Positions 57,637-64,000 of a stretch of DNA of 64,000 bases are shown here, in pieces. A program made the position numbers and the translations under genes. The notes under the pieces were generated by a model. It was not told the origin of the DNA, searched no databases, and saw only the letters and a program-made list of their open reading frames with translations. The first letter of the stretch is position 1. Every line of letters starts with the position of its first letter. The stretch comes from Serratia plymuthica NBRC 102599 (GTDB lineage: Bacteria; Pseudomonadota; Gammaproteobacteria; Enterobacterales; Enterobacteriaceae): assembly GCF_001590925.1 (NCBI RefSeq), contig NZ_BCTU01000024.1, positions 1-64,000 of the forward strand, given 5' to 3'.

Positions 57637-58119
57637 CTACACTTTAGCCATCACCTGCGACGGGCTGACCTGCCATTCAAACTTGCCGTAGCTGCCGTCG
57701 GCCGCCAGATCGACATTGGCGATCGCGGAGGTCGCAAACATCGGCGGGCATTCGCCCGGACAGAGTTCGGCAACCAGATAACCCACCAGCGGCAAGTGGG
57801 AGACGATCAACACGGAGCTGACCCCCTGCTGCGCCAGCGCCTGTAGATAACTCCCCACCAGACCGGCATCACCGCCCGGCGTCAGCTCAGGCAGCACTTC
57901 TTCGCTTTCCGGCAGCGCCAAGGCTTCGCGCACCGTTTCCAGCGTCTGTTCGGCCCGCAGGTAGGGGCTGACCAGTACTCGTTCAATATCCACAGACTTG
58001 GTGTTTAACCAGGCCGCCATCTGACGTGACTCATCACGGCCACAAAGGGTAAGAGGTCTTACCGAATCGCTGGCCGCATCAAGTGCCGCCTCTCCGTGAC
58101 GCATAATCAAAACTTGCAT
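57637..58119 (-). CDS. sixA: SixA, phosphohistidine phosphatase
   Basis: A 160-residue histidine-phosphatase-superfamily protein that dephosphorylates phosphohistidine, including on ArcB and the nitrogen phosphotransferase protein NPr in E. coli. The RHG motif MRHGEAALDA is at residues 6-15, and VSHLPLVGYLVAELCPGE carries the second catalytic histidine. In E. coli a fimbrial gene cluster separates it from smrB; here only 67 bases do. Confidence 0.94.
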   Translation of the reverse strand: MQVLIMRHGEAALDAASDSVRPLTLCGRDESRQMAAWLNTKSVDIERVLVSPYLRAEQTLETVREALALPESEEVLPELTPGGDAGLVGSYLQALAQQGVSSVLIVSHLPLVGYLVAELCPGECPPMFATSAIANVDLAADGSYGKFEWQVSPSQVMAKV

Positions 58120-58525
58120 ATTGCACCGCTGTTGTTGACAAAATAACGCTATACAGAAACGCCGAGCGTGCTGTATCGCCGAGTTTTACAACCCCAAAGC
58201 AAAAGCTTTGAAACGATAACGCGCCGTCTCTTTTATGGCGGCCGGGCATTTTGCCTGAAAGTTCACGTAAAGAAAACGCTGTTTTTTACATCAACATCGT
58301 CCTGACATGAATATGGCGCTCACATAACAACCAATTCAACGGGTTAAATTTTAACCTTTCCATCATGAAACTTATTGATGGCGATCAGTCTTTCGGCGCT
58401 ATCCGGTTACGTTACCCCGTCGCTATCTCCCTGTATAGCGCCCAGGATTGCAGGTATTTCAAGGAGTGATAACGATCACACTGCGCCCTGATCCAACTCT
58501 AGTACAAATCAGGGCGCCGCGCCGC
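58120..58525. other. Intergenic region between fadJ and sixA
   Basis: About 406 bases without a supported gene. It contains a long stem (58483-58517) close to the fadJ stop and a near-palindrome GGTTAAATTTTAACC at about 58340-58354. The sixA promoter should lie in the left part; I cannot fix it with confidence. Confidence 0.5.
58483..58517 (-). terminator. Ten-base stem-loop just past fadJ
   Basis: GCGCCCTGAT and ATCAGGGCGC are perfect inverted copies with a 15-base loop, nine bases after the fadJ stop. There is no U-run, so it may be a 3'-end stabiliser or part of a Rho-type end. Confidence 0.5.
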
Positions 58526-60691
58526 TCACTCCCCTTGCGGATAAAAGCGTTCGCCCTGCTGCGCCATGCGCTGCAAGCGTTCGCAGGGGGCAAAGTTTTC
58601 GCCGTATTGCTGCTGCAGGTATTGCAGCGTTTTAACCACCTTCTCTGCGCCGAGCTCGTCCATATAACGGAACGGCCCCCCGAGGAACGGCGGAAAACCG
58701 ATACCGAAGACCGCGCCGATATCCCCATCGCGTGCGCTGCGGATCACGCCTTCTTCCAGGCAACGCGCCGCTTCATTCAACATCATCATTACGCAGCGCT
58801 GGGCGATGACCGCCGGCTGCAAATGCGACTTCGGCGTGATACCCAGCAGAAGATATACCGAAGTATCGGCGCGCTTGCCCCGCTGACGTTGCTGACCTTC
58901 GCTCGGATACAGGTAGAAACCCCGGCCGTTTTTACGCCCTTTGCGCCCGTCTTTCAGTACCGCATCGAAGGCGGCCGGCGCGGCGAAACGCGGCCCTAGC
59001 TGTTCCACCAACACCGGGATAATCTTGGTGCCTACATCAATGCCCACTTCATCAAGCAGGGTAATCGGCCCCACCGGGAAACCGAAATCCACCAGCGCCT
59101 TGTCCAGCGATTCGATCGGTTCGCCTTCCAGCAGACAGCGCGCCGCTTCATTTATATAAGGAGCCAGAATGCGGTTGACGTAAAAACCGGCGCGATCGGC
59201 GACCACGATGGCCGTCTTGCCCTGTTTGTGCGCCAGCGCCACGGTGGTGGCAATGGTTTCCTCACTGGTAGAAGCATGAGGGATCACCTCTACCAACGGC
59301 ATTTTGTCGACCGGGCTGAAATAATGCAGGCCGATCACCTGCTGCGGCCGCTGCGCTTTGGCGGCAATCTGGCCAATCGGCAACGACGAGGTATTGGAGG
59401 CGAAAATGGTATGCGGCGCGGCGTGCTGTTCAATCTCGGCCACCATGTTCTGCTTCAGGGCCAGATCCTCAAACACCGCCTCCACCACGATATCCACCCG
59501 TTCAAAGCCGGTGTAATCGGTCGAGCCGGAGATCAGCATCATCTGTTTTTGCCGTTCCGCCGGGCGCATGCGTTTGCTGCGCACCCGCTTGCCAAGCACA
59601 TCCCAGCTGTATTTCAGCGCGTGGGTGATGCCGGTTTCATTCACGTCTTTAATTCGTACCGGCAGGCCGCCGCGCGTGGCGGTTACGCAGGCAATCCCGC
59701 CGCCCATCAGGCCACCGCCCAGAATGCCGACGCGATGCAGCGCATGAGGTTGGGCATTGCCGCCGCGCTCTTTCTTCAAGGCAGTAGAGGCAAAGAACAG
59801 GCTGCGCAACGCCGCCGACTGCGGCGTCATGGCCAGTTCGCCGAAGGCCCGCGCTTCGGCTTCATAGCCGCTGGTGCTGCCGCTGTCCAGGCCGGTACGC
59901 ACCACCTGAATGATTTTTTCCGCCGCCGGATAGTTGCCGTGGGTTTTCTCCAGCGTTTTTTTGCGCACAATGCTGAACAACAGGCTTTTCCCCAGAGGGC
60001 CGTTGAGCAAGCGCTCCTGCCACGGCAGTGCACGCCGGCTCTGCCAACCCTGCTTGACCCGTTCAATGGCGGCCTGCAACAAAATCGCCTGCGGCACCGC
60101 ATCGTCCACCAATCCCATCCGCAACGCCTGACGCGCACGGATATGCTTGCCGGTCAGCATCATGTCCAGCGCCTTGCTGGCGCCGATCAACCGCGGCAAT
60201 CGCTGAGTGCCGCCGGAGCCTGGCAGCAGACCAAGCTGAACTTCCGGCAAGCCGAGAGCGGTTTTGTCATCCAGCGAACAAACGCGACCATGGCAGGCCA
60301 GAGCCAGTTCCAGCCCTCCCCCCAGGCAAGCGCCGTGAATAGCCGCCACCACCGGCACCGGGAAAGCGGCGATCTGCGCCAGCGTGCTTTGCCCTTTCTT
60401 CGCCAGCGTTTCGGCCTCTTTGGCGCTGGTGCAGGCGGCAATCATGGTGATGTCCGCCCCGGCGATAAACGAATCCGGCTTGCCGGAAATAATCACCAGC
60501 CCTTCCAGCGCAGTATGCTGTTGCGCGCGGATCAGTACGTCATTCACCTGCTCGACGAACTCGGCTTTCAGCGTATTGACCTTGTCACCCGGGACGTCGA
60601 TGGTAATCACGCCGATGTTGTCCGGGCGCAGCGTCAGTTGAAAAGCCGAGGGTTTGGCCCGCTGTTCATGCAATGCGTTTTCAAAGCTCAT
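58526..60691 (-). CDS. fadJ: FadJ, multifunctional fatty-acid oxidation alpha subunit
   Basis: A 721-residue fusion. The N-terminal crotonase domain has [20 protein letters not shown] and the catalytic glutamate in [20 protein letters not shown]. The C-terminal 3-hydroxyacyl-CoA dehydrogenase has [14 protein letters not shown] (about 322) and the catalytic-region [15 protein letters not shown]. It hydrates enoyl-CoA and oxidises hydroxyacyl-CoA, mainly under anaerobic conditions in E. coli. The start overlaps fadI; an ATG one codon earlier is equally possible. Confidence 0.95.
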   Translation of the reverse strand: MSFENALHEQRAKPSAFQLTLRPDNIGVITIDVPGDKVNTLKAEFVEQVNDVLIRAQQHTALEGLVIISGKPDSFIAGADITMIAACTSAKEAETLAKKGQSTLAQIAAFPVPVVAAIHGACLGGGLELALACHGRVCSLDDKTALGLPEVQLGLLPGSGGTQRLPRLIGASKALDMMLTGKHIRARQALRMGLVDDAVPQAILLQAAIERVKQGWQSRRALPWQERLLNGPLGKSLLFSIVRKKTLEKTHGNYPAAEKIIQVVRTGLDSGSTSGYEAEARAFGELAMTPQSAALRSLFFASTALKKERGGNAQPHALHRVGILGGGLMGGGIACVTATRGGLPVRIKDVNETGITHALKYSWDVLGKRVRSKRMRPAERQKQMMLISGSTDYTGFERVDIVVEAVFEDLALKQNMVAEIEQHAAPHTIFASNTSSLPIGQIAAKAQRPQQVIGLHYFSPVDKMPLVEVIPHASTSEETIATTVALAHKQGKTAIVVADRAGFYVNRILAPYINEAARCLLEGEPIESLDKALVDFGFPVGPITLLDEVGIDVGTKIIPVLVEQLGPRFAAPAAFDAVLKDGRKGRKNGRGFYLYPSEGQQRQRGKRADTSVYLLLGITPKSHLQPAVIAQRCVMMMLNEAARCLEEGVIRSARDGDIGAVFGIGFPPFLGGPFRYMDELGAEKVVKTLQYLQQQYGENFAPCERLQRMAQQGERFYPQGE

Positions 60692-62001
60692 CATTCCACC
60701 TCTACAATCATTGCGGCCCCTAACCCTCCGGCCGCGCAGGCGGTGGTCAGCCCCAATCCGCCGCCACGGCGTTTCAGCTCGTGCAACGTTTGGGTGATCA
60801 TGCGCGCGCCGGTAGCGGCAAACGGGTGGCCATAGGCGATCGAGCCACCCAAGACGTTAAATTTATCCATATCCACTGTGCCAATCGCCCTGCTGCGCCC
60901 CAGCTTTTGTTGGGCGAATTCATCGCTGGCGAACATCTTCAGGTTTGCCAGCGTCTGCGCGGCGAAAGCTTCGTGCATGTCAATCAGCGTCAGGTCGGCC
61001 AGGCCAATACCGGCGCGATCCAGCGCCAACGGCGTGGCGTAGGATGGCCCCAGCAACATGTCTTCCCACACGTCGATGGCGGAAAAAGCAAAACTGCGCA
61101 GGTAGCCCAGCGGTTGCAGCCCCAGCTCTTTCGCTCGCGATTCGCTCATCATCAGCACCGCCGCTGCGCCGTCGGTCAGCGGCGTACTGTTGGCCGCAGT
61201 GACGCTACCATGTTTGCGGTCAAATGCCGGTTTCAGTTTAGCGTATGACGCCAGGCTGGAGTCTTTGCGAACATTGTTGTCTTCGCTGATTTGCGCGCGG
61301 TACGGCGGCACATAAGCGGTCATGACCTCATCGCGCAGCAGCCCCTGTTCCCAGGCCTTGGCCGCCAGTTGGTGAGAGCGGTGCGCCAGTGCATCCTGCT
61401 CTTCGCGGGTGATACCGTGGCTTTTCGCCATCTGTTCGGCGGTATCGCCCATGCGCAGGCCGGTCGAGTATTCCGCCACCGCCGGCGGCACCGGCAGCAG
61501 ATCGCGGAACCTCAACCGGCTAAACAGTTTGAGGCGTTGCGACAAAGTGCGCGCCTTGTTGACGTCCACCAACGTACGCGCCAGCGCTTTGCTGACGCCG
61601 ATCGGCAACACCGAGGAGGAATCGGCGCCACCGGCAATACCGATACTGATGCTGCCCGCCATGATGCTTTCCGCTACGTTGGCAATCGCCTGGAAGCTGG
61701 TGGCGCAGGCGCGCGACACGCTGTACGCATCGGTGTGTACGTTCATGCCGGTGCCGAGGACAATTTCACGCGCGATATTCGGCGCTTCGGGCATTTGCAC
61801 TACCTGGCCGAATACCAGTTGTTCGATAAGCGCCGGATCAATGCCGCTGCGGGCCAAGAGTTCGCTCACCGCCATTTTCCCCAGATCCACCGCCGGAATG
61901 CCGTGATAGGCGCTTGCCTGTTTGGCAAAGGGGGTACGCAGTCCATTTACAATCGCGATACGGTCACCGTGACGGGTCACCAACGGCAGTGCCTTACTCA
62001 T
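60691..62001 (-). CDS. fadI: FadI, 3-ketoacyl-CoA thiolase
   Basis: A 436-residue thiolase forming a complex with FadJ for the final thiolytic step of beta-oxidation. The nucleophilic cysteine is in [11 protein letters not shown] near residue 98, the active-site histidine in [12 protein letters not shown], and the second cysteine in [12 protein letters not shown]. The ATG at 62001 ([12 protein letters not shown]) gives exactly the E. coli length and has AGGAG upstream. Confidence 0.96.
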   Translation of the reverse strand: MSKALPLVTRHGDRIAIVNGLRTPFAKQASAYHGIPAVDLGKMAVSELLARSGIDPALIEQLVFGQVVQMPEAPNIAREIVLGTGMNVHTDAYSVSRACATSFQAIANVAESIMAGSISIGIAGGADSSSVLPIGVSKALARTLVDVNKARTLSQRLKLFSRLRFRDLLPVPPAVAEYSTGLRMGDTAEQMAKSHGITREEQDALAHRSHQLAAKAWEQGLLRDEVMTAYVPPYRAQISEDNNVRKDSSLASYAKLKPAFDRKHGSVTAANSTPLTDGAAAVLMMSESRAKELGLQPLGYLRSFAFSAIDVWEDMLLGPSYATPLALDRAGIGLADLTLIDMHEAFAAQTLANLKMFASDEFAQQKLGRSRAIGTVDMDKFNVLGGSIAYGHPFAATGARMITQTLHELKRRGGGLGLTTACAAGGLGAAMIVEVE

Positions 62002-62045
62002 AAACGCTCCTGAAAAAAATAACGTCAGCGCAACGGGCAAAAAGA

Positions 62046-62054
62046 GGTCTGACC
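62046..62054. promoter_or_regulatory. FadR operator of fadIJ
   Basis: GGTCTGACC matches the FadR core GGTCNGACC exactly, about 45 bases upstream of the fadI start. FadR would repress fadIJ until long-chain acyl-CoA binds it. Confidence 0.75.
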
Positions 62055-62066
62055 TGATGAGGTCAT

Positions 62067-62083
62067 TGTTAACCAAATGTTTA
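62067..62083 (+). promoter_or_regulatory. Possible ArcA site upstream of fadIJ
   Basis: TGTTAACCAAATGTTTA fits the ArcA direct-repeat consensus TGTTAATTAAATGTTAA with few changes. It overlaps an 18-base palindrome, CCAAATG-TTTA-CATTTGG, at 62073-62090, which is an alternative reading of the same bases. Confidence 0.4.
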
Positions 62084-62193
62084 CATTTGGCAAACCGCCA
62101 GAAGTGAAAACTGAGAGCAGGAGCAACTTTCTATTGGGGGGAAAGCGGCGAGGCAGCGGCGCTGGGTTTACCCCGCACCGTTTTGGGCGGGAA

Positions 62194-62490
62194 TTAACGC
62201 AGGCCGAGCTGGAAAATCAGTGTTTCCGCCTGGCAGGCAAAGGTGAAGTCCGCAGTGAGTTGCACACCACCGTCAACCGGTTTAATGCTACTGCTGATGT
62301 CACAAGGGTCAGACTCCACGCCACGGGCTTTTTCCGTCAGCGCAGCCAGCGTTTTCTCGGCATCTGGTTGATTGGCAAACACCTGGCTGTAGGATGCAGT
62401 GCAATCGGTGTTGTCCATCACGGTACCGACATCGACACAGCAACAAGCTGCAGTTTCTTGGGCGCTGCATTTATTAATTGCATCGGACAT
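62194..62490 (-). CDS. yfcZ: YfcZ/YiiS family protein
   Basis: A 98-residue protein of the DUF406 family with a cysteine cluster at the N-terminus (AACCCVDVGTVMDNTDC) and the conserved FACQAETLIFQLGLR end, nearly as in E. coli YfcZ. The function is unknown. It is divergent from fadL and upstream of fadI on the same strand, 192 bases away. Confidence 0.92.
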   Translation of the reverse strand: MSDAINKCSAQETAACCCVDVGTVMDNTDCTASYSQVFANQPDAEKTLAALTEKARGVESDPCDISSSIKPVDGGVQLTADFTFACQAETLIFQLGLR

Positions 62491-62771
62491 GATTAATTCT
62501 CCTCAGGGACCGCCATTACGCGAGTCCAAACTGCCATTAACTTTCTGGCGCAAAGACGCAAGATTCTGCGTTTATTTTACCCCGCAGCGAAACCCATCGC
62601 TAGCACTTACTTTTTATAGGTGTTTTAAGTGATGGAAATCACAAATAAAAATCGTCGTCTGCTAAGGAATGGTAAGAGATTTGTTATGCATTGCTGGTTT
62701 TTTGTTAAGCAGATCTCTTTTTTGATACCAATATTGAAATATCTCAAAAACAAAGTTGCAACATCCTAACA

Positions 62772-62780
62772 GGTCGGACC
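62772..62780. promoter_or_regulatory. FadR operator 1 of fadL
   Basis: GGTCGGACC, within AACAGGTCGGACCTAT, is an exact fit to the FadR core. It directly abuts the TATAAT at 62781-62786, so bound FadR would block RNA polymerase. Confidence 0.78.
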
Positions 62781-62793
62781 TATAATTCAGCCA

Positions 62794-62806
62794 CTGGTCT
62801 GATTTG
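62794..62806. promoter_or_regulatory. FadR-like operator 2 of fadL
   Basis: CTGGTCTGATTTG keeps the left half of the FadR site and loses the right half. It lies just downstream of the TATAAT box. E. coli fadL also has two FadR sites around its start of transcription. Confidence 0.55.
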
Positions 62807-62895
62807 TCTGAATGATAACGGACCCTACAATCCCGCGCTCCTTGTTACCTTGTGTAACATAGTTTAAATAATAAACACATAATGAGGTTTTGGTC

Positions 62896-64000
62896 ATGAG
62901 CCAGAAAAACCTATTTACTAAATCAGCTCTCGCAGCTGCAGTGGCAATTATTTCTTCAAACGTGTCTGCCGCAGGATTCCAGCTGAATGAGTTCTCATCA
63001 GCGGGTTTAGGACGTTCGTATTCTGGTGAAGGCGCCATCGCGGATACTGCAGCATCCGCCAGCCGCAACCCGGCCCTTTTGATGATGTACACCCGACCAG
63101 AATTCTCGATCGGTGCGGTATTTATCGATCCGGATGTGGACATCACCGGCAAGTCCCCTTCAGGCGCCAGCCTGGATTCCAAAAACATCGCGCCAACCGC
63201 CTGGGTGCCGAACCTGCACTATGTTCACCCGATTAACGATCAATTCGCCGTGGGCGGCTCGGTCACCAGCAACTTTGGTCTGGCCACCGAATTCAACGAC
63301 GGTTACACCGCGGGCGCTTACGGCGGCAAAACCGACCTGACCACGGTGAACCTCAATCTGAGCGGCGCCTATCGCCTGAACCAGCACTTCAGCTTCGGTC
63401 TGGGCTTTGACGCGGTTTACGCTAAAGCCAAACTTGAGCGTTATGCAGGCGAAAGCGGTGCAGCCCTCGGCATGCCCGCTGATACTCAAATCTCCCACCT
63501 GAAGGGTGACGAATGGGGCTACGGCTGGAACGCCGGCATCCTGTATGAAGTGGACGAAAACAACCGCTATGGCTTAACTTACCGCTCAGAAGTGAAAGTT
63601 GACTTCGACGGCGACTACAAAAGTAGCATCCCATCTCGTCTGAACCCATTGCAGGGCAGAACCGGTCTGCCATGGGGTACTGATGGCAACACCATTCCAG
63701 GCTCGCTGACCCTGAACCTGCCGGAAATGTGGGAAATCTCGGGCTACAACAAAGTGGCACCGCAGTGGGCTGTCCACTACAGCCTGGCTTATACCAGCTG
63801 GAGCCAGTTCCAGGAGCTGAAAGCCACCGGCAACAACGGGCAGACGCTGTTCGAGAAGCATGAAGGCTTCAGAGACGCCTACCGCATCGCGCTGGGTACC
63901 ACCTACTTCTACGACGACAACTGGACCTTCCGTACCGGTGTCGCGTTCGATGACAGCCCGGTGCCTGCCCAGAATCGCTCTATCTCGATCCCGGATCAGG
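62896..64000 (+). CDS. fadL: FadL, long-chain fatty-acid outer-membrane transporter (3' end outside the window)
   Basis: About 368 codons of a beta-barrel of the FadL/TodX/OmpP1 family are present; the frame is open to the window edge. The signal peptide is [20 protein letters not shown] and runs to NVSA. The mature part begins [20 protein letters not shown], forming the N-terminal hatch, and includes the conserved [10 protein letters not shown] segment with the NPA motif. FadL moves exogenous fatty acids laterally out of the barrel into the outer membrane, feeding FadD and the FadIJ enzymes encoded next door. Confidence 0.95.
   Translation, partial: MSQKNLFTKSALAAAVAIISSNVSAAGFQLNEFSSAGLGRSYSGEGAIADTAASASRNPALLMMYTRPEFSIGAVFIDPDVDITGKSPSGASLDSKNIAPTAWVPNLHYVHPINDQFAVGGSVTSNFGLATEFNDGYTAGAYGGKTDLTTVNLNLSGAYRLNQHFSFGLGFDAVYAKAKLERYAGESGAALGMPADTQISHLKGDEWGYGWNAGILYEVDENNRYGLTYRSEVKVDFDGDYKSSIPSRLNPLQGRTGLPWGTDGNTIPGSLTLNLPEMWEISGYNKVAPQWAVHYSLAYTSWSQFQELKATGNNGQTLFEKHEGFRDAYRIALGTTYFYDDNWTFRTGVAFDDSPVPAQNRSISIPDQ

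Larger units (their letters stand above)
62491..62895. other. Divergent regulatory region yfcZ-fadL
   Basis: About 405 bases. The right half holds a TATAAT box (62781-62786) flanked by two FadR-like sites. A TTGCAA at 62756-62761 is a possible -35 element, though 19 bases away. The left half should hold the yfcZ promoter, which I cannot place. Confidence 0.6.

Noticed and set aside
59228-60835. 535-codon plus-strand frame opposite fadJ
   Set aside because: Long open antisense frames are common in GC-rich genes. The sense strand is unmistakably fadJ, and this frame has no family match I know.

Overview
The window is a chromosomal segment of an enterobacterium, most likely Serratia or a close relative. 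The gene order follows the Escherichia coli K-12 region from yfcD to fadL (about 52 min) almost gene for gene. The base composition is GC-rich, and the extra genes (tctDE/tctCBA, a CatB-like acetyltransferase, scsABCD, a cus-type efflux operon) and the intergenic palindromic repeats fit Serratia. I see no rRNA, tRNA, phage, transposase or CRISPR array.

Layout. 1-7.6 kb: yfcD, yfcE, yfcG, folX, yfcH, then the histidine/basic amino-acid ABC transporter hisJQMP (hisJ carries a frameshift, and no separate argT is present). 7.0-17.3 kb, all on the minus strand: a conserved housekeeping block of ubiX, purF, cvpA, dedD, folC, accD, dedA, truA, usg and pdxB. 17.3-32.1 kb: a block that E. coli lacks between pdxB and flk. 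It holds an AraC regulator with a divergent EamA exporter, the tricarboxylate system tctED/tctCBA, a type B acetyltransferase, an EamA exporter with a divergent MocR regulator, and the suppressor-of-copper-sensitivity operon scsABCD. 32.3-48.6 kb: flk and yfcJ are conserved, interleaved with a rhodanese/MocR pair, a secreted endonuclease/exonuclease/phosphatase-family protein, pepT, ybiR, apbE, a cusFCBA-type Cu/Ag efflux operon with an extra small membrane protein, and a small lipoprotein. 48.7-64 kb: conserved again, with fabB, mnmC, yfcL, epmC, yfcA, mepA, aroC, prmB, smrB, sixA, fadJ, fadI, yfcZ and the 5' part of fadL.

How the genes work together. Three transcription units carry recognisable FadR operators: fabB (with an adjoining FabR palindrome), fadIJ and fadL (two sites). 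The right end therefore joins fatty-acid synthesis, uptake and beta-oxidation under one acyl-CoA sensor. cvpA-purF-ubiX has a consensus PurR box. hisJQMP is preceded by a good sigma-54 promoter, as expected for a nitrogen-controlled amino-acid transporter. scsABCD and cusFCBA are two envelope copper-handling systems placed on either side of flk-apbE.

No wholly new multi-gene system is evident. The points most worth a second look are the hisJ frameshift, the MITE-like repeat in the flk leader and its two short relatives, the small proteins of unknown function beside tctD and cusF, and the CusB protein with a CusF-like tail.
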